A DNA stretch of 43,734 nucleotides, from assembly GCF_004348545.1 (NCBI RefSeq), contig NZ_SMKL01000052.1:1-43734 (forward strand). The letters are read 5' to 3'. The DNA is from Jiangella ureilytica (GTDB lineage Bacteria; Actinomycetota; Actinomycetes; Jiangellales; Jiangellaceae). The notes beneath the pieces were generated by a model. It was not told the origin of the DNA. It saw only the letters and a list, made by a program, of their open reading frames with translations, and did not search any database. A program made the position numbers and the translations under genes. This document shows positions 1-7,900 of the stretch, one piece after another; the stretch's first letter is position 1, and each line of letters begins with the position of its first letter.

Positions 1-225
1 ACCCCGGAGACACCCACGGCGCCACCACCCCCGCCGCCGGTCGAACCGCCGCCGATCGAGCCGCGGCCCGGCGAGCCGCGGGCCGCTGAGCCGCGCGCGG
101 CCGACCACAGCGCCCGGTCCGCGCATCCCCGGCTGCCGGCCCAGCGCGGCGCCGGGCGGCATCGCCGCGGCTCGCCCGAGTCGCCGTCGCGGACCACGTA
201 TCAGATCGAGAAGGACGGACCGTGA
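1..225 (+). CDS. C-terminal end of a proline-rich protein (5' truncated)
   Basis: An open frame enters from the left edge in frame 1 and stops at TGA 223-225. The visible 74 residues are rich in Pro, Arg, Ala and Glu (runs such as APPPPPPVEPPPIEPRPGEP) and look like a disordered tail; no domain is visible, so function cannot be assigned. Its stop overlaps the GTG start of the next gene (GTGA), so it is probably translationally coupled to the DUF202 genes. Whatever lies upstream of the window decides what it is. Confidence 0.55.
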   Translation, partial: TPETPTAPPPPPPVEPPPIEPRPGEPRAAEPRAADHSARSAHPRLPAQRGAGRHRRGSPESPSRTTYQIEKDGP

Positions 226-587
226 CCGACGACCGCCGCTGGCCGCGCAGCGTCTACGAGTCCGGCAGCGAGCCCGACCCGCGGTTCACGTTCGCCAACG
301 AGCGGACCTTCCTGGCCTGGATCCGCACGGCGCTCGCCCTGCTGGCGGCCGGCATCGCGCTGGAGGCGCTCGAGATCCCGGACCACCGGGCGCTGCGGCT
401 GGTGCTGGTGGTCTCGCTGGCGCTGCTCGGCGCTGCGTGCAGCGTCATGGCGTTCGCCCGCTGGGCCCGGGCCGAGAAGGCACTGCGCGAGTCGCGGCCG
501 CTGCCGTCGCCCTCGCTGGCGCCGGTGCTGGCGTTCGGGCTGGCGGTGGCGGCCATCGTCATCGTCGTCGCGCTCGTCGCGCCGTGA
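222..587 (+). CDS. DUF202 (YidH-like) membrane protein
   Basis: This 121-residue protein carries the DUF202 signature near its N-terminus: an ANERTFLAWIRTALALLAAGIAL stretch (Asn-Glu-Arg-Thr followed by Trp-hydrophobic helix), then two more hydrophobic helices at about residues 60-80 and 100-120, giving three predicted membrane segments. Small DUF202 proteins such as E. coli YidH are inner-membrane proteins of unknown biochemical role. The GTG start at 222 overlaps the stop of the upstream proline-rich gene, and a second DUF202 gene follows after 6 bp, so all three are probably one operon. Confidence 0.85.
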   Translation: MTDDRRWPRSVYESGSEPDPRFTFANERTFLAWIRTALALLAAGIALEALEIPDHRALRLVLVVSLALLGAACSVMAFARWARAEKALRESRPLPSPSLAPVLAFGLAVAAIVIVVALVAP

Positions 588-591
588 CGTC

Positions 592-912
592 ATGAGCGGA
601 AGCACGTACGACCGCGGCGCCCAGAACGAGCGGACGGCGCTCGCCTGGACCCGCACGGCACTCGCCCTGCTGGTGGGCATCGTGCTGGCCAGCCGGCTGG
701 CGGCGGAGTCGCTCGGCCCGGCCGCGGTGGTGTTCGGGCTGGTGGTCGCGCCGGCCGCGCTGCTCGTGCTGCTGCTGGCCCGGCGCCGCTACCGTCGGTC
801 GCACGAGGCCCTGCAGACCGCCCGGGCGCTGCCCGACGGCAAGCTCCCCGGCCTGGTCGCGCTGGTCACGCTGCTGCTCGCGGTCCTCGAGATCGCCTAC
901 GCCCTCGGCTGA
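592..912 (+). CDS. Second DUF202 membrane protein
   Basis: The 106-residue product has the same core as its neighbour (QNERTALAWTRTALALLVG) and three hydrophobic segments, ending close to the third helix. It starts at ATG 592, four bases after the previous stop. Tandem DUF202 pairs are frequent in actinobacteria and may form a hetero-oligomer; that is inference. The biochemical function is unknown. The gene converges on the vapC-like gene with only 6 bp between stop codons. Confidence 0.85.
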   Translation: MSGSTYDRGAQNERTALAWTRTALALLVGIVLASRLAAESLGPAAVVFGLVVAPAALLVLLLARRRYRRSHEALQTARALPDGKLPGLVALVTLLLAVLEIAYALG

Positions 913-918
913 CGGCCG

Positions 919-1317
919 TTACACCACGACGACCTGAAGCCCTGCGATGCCCTCCGGGAATCCCAGGTCCTGCGTCACGACCGGCCATCCGTGGGCGATC
1001 GCGGTGGCCGCGATCCAGGAATCGTTCACGCCCATCTTGAGGCCTTGGCCCTTCAGCCGCTGCCGAAGCAGTGCCCAGGCGGCCGCCACCCGCTCGTCGA
1101 TGACGATCGGCTCGAACCGCTGCGCCGCATTCAACGTGTCGAGACGGCGCGATCTGGCCTCGTCATCAGTCGCCATGAGCACACCCCACCGCAACTCGCC
1201 GATCGTCACTGTGCTGACCGCCGCCTCGAGCGGGACGCTGTGAAGGTCGATCGGCCGGCCGGTCTCACGAGCGATGAAGATCGACGTGTCGAGCAGACCG
1301 ACCGTCAGGTCCGCCAC
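919..1317 (-). CDS. VapC-type PIN-domain ribonuclease toxin
   Basis: This 132-residue protein is a complete PIN domain. The acidic metal-binding residues expected for VapC toxins are present: Asp10 (LLDTSIF), Glu41 (IGELRWG), Asp99 (GVNDSWIAA) and Asp117 (VVTQDLGF). VapC toxins are Mg2+-dependent RNases that cleave tRNA or rRNA and inhibit translation when unopposed. The GTG start at 1317 overlaps the end of the antitoxin gene by 13 nt, the usual toxin-after-antitoxin coupling. All four acidic residues are intact, so the toxin is probably active. Confidence 0.9.
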   Translation of the reverse strand: MADLTVGLLDTSIFIARETGRPIDLHSVPLEAAVSTVTIGELRWGVLMATDDEARSRRLDTLNAAQRFEPIVIDERVAAAWALLRQRLKGQGLKMGVNDSWIAATAIAHGWPVVTQDLGFPEGIAGLQVVVV

Positions 1318-1571
1318 GGGTCATCCAGGTCATCCGTCGTCTCGGGCATGGCCGCATCGAGCTGCTCGGCAAGCGCACCGTCCGCCCGCGGCACTGCTGC
1401 GAGAAAGTCCCTGGCGGGCAAGGTTCGTGGCCTGGTCTGGCGAGGAATCAGGAGGGCTACAGGGCGCTCGTTCACGGTGACCTCGAGCGTCTCGCCGGCC
1501 TCGACCCGCCGCAGTACCTCACTGACGTGGTTGCGAAGATCGCGCACCGGAATCCTGGCAGGCTCGCCCAT
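1305..1571 (-). CDS. Phd/YefM-type antitoxin of the VapC pair
   Basis: An 88-residue protein with the N-terminal antitoxin fold (RIPVRDLRNHVSEVLRRVEAGETLEVTVNERPVALLIP), typical of Phd/YefM DNA-binding antitoxins, followed by an acidic C-terminal tail that would wrap the toxin. I chose ATG 1571 rather than an in-frame TTG 18 nt upstream, because a -10-like TACAGT lies 6 nt before this ATG and an inverted repeat overlaps it, implying a leaderless, autoregulated transcript. It precedes and overlaps the toxin gene. Confidence 0.85.
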   Translation of the reverse strand: MGEPARIPVRDLRNHVSEVLRRVEAGETLEVTVNERPVALLIPRQTRPRTLPARDFLAAVPRADGALAEQLDAAMPETTDDLDDPWRT

Positions 1572-1577
1572 GCCACG

Positions 1578-1597
1578 ACTGTAGCACAATTACTACA
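1578..1597 (-). promoter_or_regulatory. vapBC promoter and autoregulatory operator
   Basis: An 18-bp imperfect inverted repeat with arms TGTAG (1580-1584) and CTACA (1593-1597) lies just before the antitoxin ATG. On the minus strand it contains a -10-like TACAGT (1583-1578), six bases from the start codon. This is where an antitoxin/toxin complex would be expected to bind; the role is inferred from position and symmetry. Confidence 0.5.
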
Positions 1598-1610
1598 CCA
1601 GCAAGCCGGC

Positions 1611-2510
1611 CTACGCGATCGCCGCTCGCACGTAGCCACCGGCCGCCGCCAGCCGGCGACGAGCCTCGTCGGCGCCGACCCCGGCCAGCAGCATGACCGT
1701 CGCCGTCTTGGTCTCGTCGCCGCAGGCGGACAGGGCCGCGGCGACCACGGCGGGCGGCTCGCCGGTGGCCTCCTCGACGATGCGCCGGGCGCGGCGGCGG
1801 AGTTTGTCGTTGGTGGCCCGCACGTCGATCATCAGGTCGCCGTGGGTGTGGCCGAGCTGCACCATGACCAGCGTCGAGATCGTGTTGAGCACCAGCTTCG
1901 CCGCCGTGCCGGCCTTGAGCCGGGTGGAGCCGGCCACCACCTCGGGACCGGTCAGCGCCTCGACCGCGACGTCGCAGGCGGCGGCGATGGGCGAGCCGGC
2001 GTTGTTGACGACGGCGACGGTGTACGCCCCGGCCGCGCGGGCTGCGGCCAGGGCGCCGAGCACGTACGGCGTGCGTCCTGACGCGCTCACCGCCACGACG
2101 ACGTCGTCGGGGCGCAGACCCAGCGCCGACAGGTCGCAGCGGCCGCCGTCGTGGTCGTCCTCGTCGTGCTCGGCGGCCGAGCGGACCGCGTCGAAGCCGC
2201 CGGCCATGACGGCGACCACCTGCCGGTCGTCGACGCCGAAGGTGGGGCGGCACTCGGCGACGTCGAGGACGGCGAGCCGCCCCGGAGTCCCGGCGCCGAC
2301 CTCGATGAGCCGGCCGCCGCGCCGCAGCCGGGCCACTGTCGCGTCGATCGCCTCGACCAGCCGGTCGCGGGTCGCGGCCACGGCGTCGACGGCCACCCGG
2401 TCCTGCTCGGCCATGAGGTCGACCTGCTCGCTCGTGGACCGCAGGTCGAGGTCGGCGGCGGCCGCCAGCCGGCCCTCGGTCGCGAGCCGGTCCAGCTCGG
2501 AGTTCCTCAC
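1611..2510 (-). CDS. murQ: N-acetylmuramic acid 6-phosphate etherase MurQ
   Basis: MurQ cleaves the D-lactyl ether of MurNAc-6-phosphate to give GlcNAc-6-phosphate and D-lactate, in the cytoplasm, during peptidoglycan recycling. The 299-residue protein matches the family length and shows hallmark motifs: VGAGTPGRLAVLDVAECRPTFG (residues 71-92, with Glu86 matching the catalytic Glu83 of E. coli MurQ), Glu114 in the second acidic patch, and the SIS-domain signature GPEVVAGSTRLKAGTAAKLV. The GTG start at 2510 has a GAGGGTGG ribosome site just before it. It lies 10 bp after the GntR regulator gene on the same strand, almost certainly one operon. Confidence 0.95.
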   Translation of the reverse strand: MRNSELDRLATEGRLAAAADLDLRSTSEQVDLMAEQDRVAVDAVAATRDRLVEAIDATVARLRRGGRLIEVGAGTPGRLAVLDVAECRPTFGVDDRQVVAVMAGGFDAVRSAAEHDEDDHDGGRCDLSALGLRPDDVVVAVSASGRTPYVLGALAAARAAGAYTVAVVNNAGSPIAAACDVAVEALTGPEVVAGSTRLKAGTAAKLVLNTISTLVMVQLGHTHGDLMIDVRATNDKLRRRARRIVEEATGEPPAVVAAALSACGDETKTATVMLLAGVGADEARRRLAAAGGYVRAAIA

Positions 2511-2520
2511 TCGGCCACCC

Positions 2521-3243
2521 TCACTCCGCCGCCCTCGCCGGCCGGCGGGCCGGCTGCAACTCGACGCGGAACTGGTAGCGGTCGCCGCGGTAGACGGAGC
2601 GGACGAACTCGACCACGCGGCCGGCGGCGTCGCGGGAGATGCGCTCGAACAGGAACGCCGGCGAGTGCAGCGGCACCCCGAGCAGCTCCGACTCCGTCTC
2701 GTCCGTGACCGTCGCCTCGATCGTCTGCACGCCGCCGGACAGCTCCAGCCCGTACACGTCGTGCAGCAGCTCGTAGAACGAGCCGTCGGCGAGCATGCGG
2801 CCGTCGAGCCCGGGCGCGATGCCGCGTGGCACGTGCAGCGTCTCGACCGCCATGGGCGCGTCGTCGGCCAGCCGCAACCGGATGACCCGCACCACGCTCT
2901 CACCGGGAGAGATCTCCAGCCGCCGGCCCAGCGGAGCACCGGCCAGCACGTCGTCGACCGCCAGCGTGCGGCTGGACGGAACGGCGCCGCGCTGGCGCAT
3001 GTCCTCTGAGAACGACGTCACCGCCAGCCCCTGCGCGATCTTCGGCCCCGCGACGAACGTGCCGGCTCCCTGCCGCCGGACCAGTCGTCCCTCGCGGACC
3101 AGCTCTTCGACGGCCCGCCGCAGCGTCATGCGCGAGACCCCGAACCGCGGCGCCAACGTGCGCTCGGCCGGCAGCGCGTCCCCCACGCTCAGCTCAGCGA
3201 CCAGGTCGAGGATCTCGTCCCGGATCGAGTGATACTTCGCCAC
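2521..3243 (-). CDS. GntR/HutC-family regulator, DasR/NagR-like
   Basis: The 240-residue protein has an N-terminal winged helix (about 1-66; AERTLAPRFGVSRMTLRRAVEEL) and a C-terminal UTRA effector domain. Several stretches recall DasR of Streptomyces, notably EGRLVRRQGAGTFVAGPK, TSFSEDMRQRG and the final VRSVYRGDRYQF. DasR-family repressors respond to GlcN-6-P or GlcNAc-6-P. The gene is co-directional with murQ, whose product is GlcNAc-6-P, and divergent from a secreted glycosidase-like gene with a dre-like operator between them. The GTG at 3243, preceded by GGGGGTGAAGG, is preferred over longer in-frame starts that run through the operator region. Confidence 0.9.
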   Translation of the reverse strand: MAKYHSIRDEILDLVAELSVGDALPAERTLAPRFGVSRMTLRRAVEELVREGRLVRRQGAGTFVAGPKIAQGLAVTSFSEDMRQRGAVPSSRTLAVDDVLAGAPLGRRLEISPGESVVRVIRLRLADDAPMAVETLHVPRGIAPGLDGRMLADGSFYELLHDVYGLELSGGVQTIEATVTDETESELLGVPLHSPAFLFERISRDAAGRVVEFVRSVYRGDRYQFRVELQPARRPARAAE

Positions 3244-3272
3244 GCCTTCACCCCCTGTAGACGTTTCGGGCA

Positions 3273-3287
3273 AAGTCTTCCAGACTT
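3273..3287. promoter_or_regulatory. Perfect inverted repeat in the divergent regulatory region
   Basis: AAGTCT-TCC-AGACTT is a perfect 6-bp-arm palindrome between the GntR gene and the glycosidase-like gene. Its GTCT...AGAC half-sites resemble those of the dre element 11 bp away but are separated by 3 extra bases. It could be a second regulator contact; no experimental support exists. Confidence 0.35.
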
Positions 3288-3298
3288 GGGGCCCATAT

Positions 3299-3310
3299 TG
3301 GTCTAGTCCA
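3299..3310. promoter_or_regulatory. dre-like operator for the DasR-type regulator
   Basis: TGGTCTAGTCCA matches 11 of 12 bases of the DasR-responsive element core TGGTCTAGACCA and is nearly palindromic. It sits between the divergent genes, directly after a -10-like CATATT (3294-3299) and just before the GAGGAGGA ribosome site (3313-3320) of the glycosidase-like gene, so a bound repressor would block that transcript's start. Confidence 0.7.
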
Positions 3311-3325
3311 GCGAGGAGGACCAGC

Positions 3326-4915
3326 GTGAGCCGACGCCGCCGCACGCTCCCCGTCATCGCAGCACTCGTCCTGGCCGTCACCGCGGCCACCGGAGCGGCC
3401 CCCGCCGCAGCGGCCGCCACCGCGGCCGAGCCCGCGCCACCCGAGCAGTGGCGCGGCTACTGGGTCGACGCCTTCAACGAGGGCATCTACACCCCCGCGC
3501 AGGTCGAGGAGCTGGTCGGCGACGCGCTCGAGGTCAACGCGAACGCGCTGATCGTGCAGGTCGCCCGCCGCTACGACTGCTTCTGCAACCGCGCCGACTA
3601 CCCCCGCACCGACGCCGCCATCGCGCCGGCGCCGTACGACCCGCTGGACGAGGTGATCGAGCAGGCGCACGCCGCCGGGCTCGAGGTGCACGCGTGGGTG
3701 AACTTCGGGACGCTGTGGAACTCCGCAACGCCGCCGCGCTCGCCCGAGCACGCGTTCAACGCGCACGGCCCGAGCGCCACCGGCGCCGACCGCTGGCTCA
3801 ACAAACGCGTCGACGGCACCGAGCTGGTCGGCAACAACAGCTTCCTCGACCCCGCCAACCCGGCCGCCCGCGACTATGTCGTCGGCGCCATCCAGAGCAT
3901 CGTCCGCGAGTATGACGTCGACGGCATCAACCTCGACTACATCCGCTACCCCGACCACAACTCCACCACCACGCACAGCGACTGGGGCTACAGCGAGACG
4001 TCGCTCGCACGGTTCCGGGCCGCCACCGGCCGCACCGACGTGCCGGCGCCGTCGGACGCGCAGTTCACCGAGTGGCGGCGCGAGCAGATCACCAGCATCG
4101 TGCGCCGCATCTACCTGGGGATCTTCGAGATCGACCCGACCGTGCGGCTCACCAACGACGGCATCACCTACGGCTTCGGCCCGCAGAGCGTCGGCGGCTG
4201 GGAGAGGACGCGCACCTACGCCGAGGTCCTGCAGGACTGGCGGGGCTGGCTCGACGAGGGGATCATCGACACCGTCGTCGCCATGAACTACAAGCGCGAG
4301 TGGCTGCCCGACCAGGCGCAGATGTTCGCGGAGTGGAACGAGGTCCTGGCCGACTGGCAGGGCGACCGGCAGGCGGTGTCCGGGCCGGCGCTGTACCTCA
4401 ACGAGATCGACGACAGCGTCCAGCAGGTCCGCGACCTCCTCACCCCCACGGCCGCCGGCAACACCGTCGCCGGGTGGAGCGGCTACTCCTACGCCAACCC
4501 CTCGCTGACCGCTGCCGCGGGGTCGCCGGCCGTGAAGGACGCCGAGCGGGCCGCGCTGGCCGCGGCGCTCACCACCGGCCCCGACGCCCCGTTCGCCGCG
4601 GACGCAGCCGTCCCGTCCATGCCGTGGAAGGAGGACCCGACGACGGGCAACGTCGCCGGCACGCTGCGGCTGCGCACCGGCGCCGCGCTCGACGGCGTCA
4701 CCGTCACCCTCGAGCCGGTGCTCGGCGGAGGCGAGACCCGGACTCAGGTCAGCGACGGCTCCGGCTGGTTCGGCTTCGTCGACGTGCCACCCGGCGTCTA
4801 CCTGGCGCGCTACGACCTGCCCGATCGCGTGGTCGGCGCGCCGGTCGGCGTGGTGCGGGTCCGGGCGGGCGAGCTCTCGCCCACCCGGACACCGCCGTTC
4901 ATCCCGTTGCCCTGA
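3326..4915 (+). CDS. Secreted DUF187/GHL10 glycosidase-like protein (DigH/YddW relative)
   Basis: This 529-residue protein begins with a signal peptide (Arg-rich start, hydrophobic core, AAAAA cleavage region near residue 35). Residues about 40-400 form the DUF187/GHL10 TIM-barrel: QWRGYWVDAFNEGIYTP, then EVHAWVNFGTLWN, and DGINLDYIRYP (about 198-209), the characteristic acidic motif. Residues about 435-529 look like a carboxypeptidase-regulatory-type beta-sandwich. In E. coli the relative DigH (YddW) cuts glycan strands stripped of stem peptides. Its position opposite murQ and a DasR-like gene supports a role in releasing cell-wall amino sugars. The GTG start has GAGGAGGA five bases upstream. 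Its stop abuts the stop of the convergent RHS gene. Confidence 0.85.
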   Translation: MSRRRRTLPVIAALVLAVTAATGAAPAAAAATAAEPAPPEQWRGYWVDAFNEGIYTPAQVEELVGDALEVNANALIVQVARRYDCFCNRADYPRTDAAIAPAPYDPLDEVIEQAHAAGLEVHAWVNFGTLWNSATPPRSPEHAFNAHGPSATGADRWLNKRVDGTELVGNNSFLDPANPAARDYVVGAIQSIVREYDVDGINLDYIRYPDHNSTTTHSDWGYSETSLARFRAATGRTDVPAPSDAQFTEWRREQITSIVRRIYLGIFEIDPTVRLTNDGITYGFGPQSVGGWERTRTYAEVLQDWRGWLDEGIIDTVVAMNYKREWLPDQAQMFAEWNEVLADWQGDRQAVSGPALYLNEIDDSVQQVRDLLTPTAAGNTVAGWSGYSYANPSLTAAAGSPAVKDAERAALAAALTTGPDAPFAADAAVPSMPWKEDPTTGNVAGTLRLRTGAALDGVTVTLEPVLGGGETRTQVSDGSGWFGFVDVPPGVYLARYDLPDRVVGAPVGVVRVRAGELSPTRTPPFIPLP

Positions 4916-7900
4916 TCACCTCGATTTCTTGGAGATCCACCGGGCGACCGTCCGCACGCCCTGTGCGATGCCCGCACCCAGCGCCGCGGCGGCGACGGGG
5001 ATCGACAACAGGAAGTCACCGCCGGCAGCGTTCTGGCCCTTGAGCATGCCGGCGAGCACGTCGTCGCCCTTGGTCACGATCTGGTGTGTCGTGCTGGTCG
5101 GATAGCCACGAGGACCGTCGACCGTGAACTTCGGCGAACCAGGTGCGCCCGTGCCGCTCGGGCTGCACGTCCGGCACTTCTTCGGGTCGGGGTTACCGTG
5201 CGGGCAGGACGCCGGGTTGTTGTGGACGAGCGCATCCGCGCCGTCGACGGCGACGTAGTACGTGTTGAGGCCCTCGACGGTGAGGTCGTGCATGGTCCGC
5301 GCGCCATGGTGCGCGCGGACCCCGGTCACCGTGACCCGCCGCCCGCCGGAGGTGAGCAGCAGGTCGCCGGCCTCCAGTGCTCCCGCGTCCGTCCAGGTCC
5401 GGTCGGTCTCGGACCAGAACGGGTGGTTGGCCGTGGTCTCGAGCCGCTCCTGGGTCCCGTCGCCGTCGACGTCCTCGACCTCGACGTCGGCGAGCTCGCG
5501 GTCCAGGTTGGTGTGCAGGGCAACGACCGTGCGCTTCTCGGTCCGCCCGGTCTCCGGATCGGTGGCGATCACCTCGTCGCCGAGCTCGACCTCGTCGATG
5601 GGTTCGTAGCTGCCGTCCGCCATGAGCACGAGCGTTCCGGCGGCGAAGCTGTGACAGCGCCCCGCCACCTGCCGCTGCGCGTCGTTGACGGCGTCGAGGA
5701 CGTTGTCGGCCCACTTCTGACGGCCGCGGAAGGCCGACACGGCGTTCCACGCTTTTCGGACCGCGCCGACCAACTCGCCGAGCCGGAACAGCTTGGTCCA
5801 CGGGATGATGTTGATCACCATCGAGATGCACGAGCCGAGATCGCCGTTGCCGAAGCAGCCCTTGATGTCGTTGATGCCGAGGAACTCCTTGAGGACCTCG
5901 CCACCGGCCTCGACGACGACGTCGAAGAGGCTCTTGTTCTTGAGCTTGAGCGCCTCCCGGTACTGCGCCTCGGAGTAGCCGGCCGAGTCGAACGCTGCCT
6001 TGCGGGCCGCGGCCTGCCGGCCGTAGTACGGCGCCCACTTCCGTTCGGCGTCGCGGACGCGCTGCTGGGCCTTGGGCGTCCAGCCGGCCGCCGCCGGCGC
6101 CCGGATATGCCCCTCGTTGTCGACGTAGTAGAACTTGCCGTCGGGGTCGGCCATGGTGACCGGGTTGTTGTTGGCGTAGGCGTAGGCGTTGGTCTGCTGC
6201 GGGTCACTGGGGTCGATGATCGAGTCGACGGACAGGAACCGGCCTTGTTCGGGGTCGTACTCCCGGGCGCCGAGGTTGGTCAGGCCGGTGCGTTCGTCGT
6301 GCACTCCGCCGACGAAGCCGCGGTTGTCGGGCCAGTTCGCCGGGGCGGTCCCGCGCTCGTTGCCGAACGGGTCGGTGCGCCGCACGTCGGCGGTCATGGT
6401 GGCGGCGTCGACGGCGACCTGGGCGGTGCCGTGGTGGTCGTTGAACACCCAGGTCAGGTCCGACGGCGTCCGCACGGCGATGGTGCCGCCGCCATGGGCG
6501 TAGTGCCGGGTGGCGGTCTCGGCGCCGGTGGCGGCGTCGAGCACGATCTCCTGATTGCCCAGGTACAGGGTGGTGCCGTCGGGCCCGCGGGTCAGCAGGC
6601 GCTGGCCCGACGCGTCGTAGACGTACTCCGTGACCTCGCCGTTCTCGGTCACCGAGCTGAGCATGCCCTGCTCGTCCCAGCTGAGCTCTTGGTCGCCGCG
6701 GCGCACGGCGTTCCCGGCGGCGTCGTACTCGTAGCCGGCGACGGTGGTGCCCTGCGGCCCGGTGGTGGTCATCGTGGTGAGCGCGTGCGGCTGTGGCTGC
6801 CCCGGCTTCGGGTAGGCCTGGGCGCGCGTGACGTCGCCGGTGACGAAGTGGTCCGTCCGGCTGGTCCGGTTGCCGACGGCGTCGTACCGGAACGACTGCC
6901 AGTAGGGCGCCGGGCCGGCCAGCGCGCCGGTCCGCGGGTCGTCCTCGCAGCCGTCTCCCGGCGTCCACGCCTCGGTGAGCCGGCGCAGGTGGTCGTACCG
7001 GAAACACTGCACGTCCGCGGTGCGCTCCTGGGTGCGGTCGGCGATCGACGTGACGTTGCCGGCGTCGTCGTACTCGTACTGCAGGTCGGCCTGCATCGGC
7101 CGGGACACCTCGGCGTCGACGATGGTGCGCTCGATCCGCCCGGTCGGCTCGTCGTAGTAGTGCGACAGCCAGGCCCGCTTCGTGCCCGAGCCCAGGTGCA
7201 GCCGCTGCAGTTCCCCGTAGACGGTGTAGTCGGTCTGCGACGCGTACTGGACCGTCTCGCCCTCCGGCCCGCCATAGGTGGTCAGCGGCCGGCCGAAGTC
7301 GTCGTAGGTGTGGAAGACCTCCTCCTCGAACAACCCGCCGACCGCCGGGTAGCTCTCGCCGAGGATGCTGCCGTCCGCCGCGTAGGAGGTGTACGCGTCA
7401 TAGGTCCCGGCCAGCACGCCCTCCGATGCCGGGATCGTCACCGACGTCTGCCGCGGCTGGTACCGCGCGGTGTAGGCCACGATCGACGACGTGAAGGCGT
7501 TGCCCGCGGCGTCGTAGCTGGTGGACGTCGCCGGCTTGCCGACGGCGCCCTTGACGCTGTCGTAGGTCCAGGCGGCCAGCAGCCGGCCGGCGCCGGACCG
7601 GGCGGTGAGCATGCGGCCGAGGGCGTCGTAGCCGAAGTCCAGCCGCTGGCCGCGGGCGTCGGTGCGCGTGCGCAGCTGGCCGGCGGAGTCGTACGTGCTG
7701 GTCACGACGCCGGTGTCGGGGTCGTCCGATCGCACCTTGCGGCCGTGCAGGTCGTAGGTGTACTTCCAGGTGTTGCCGGCCGGATCGGTCAGCGTGGCCA
7801 GCTCGCCGGACGGCGTGTAGCCGTACGTCGTCGTGTCGTGGGGCTCGCCCGGGGTGGCCGTGGCGCCGTGGTACTGGTGCAGCTCGACCGGGCGGCCGCG

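Noticed and set aside
5218-5656. Intein in the RHS protein
   Set aside because: The Hint domain ends VHNN followed by Pro, not Cys/Ser/Thr, and there is only a short unconserved tail after it, so protein splicing is unlikely; a self-cleaving pretoxin Hint fits better.
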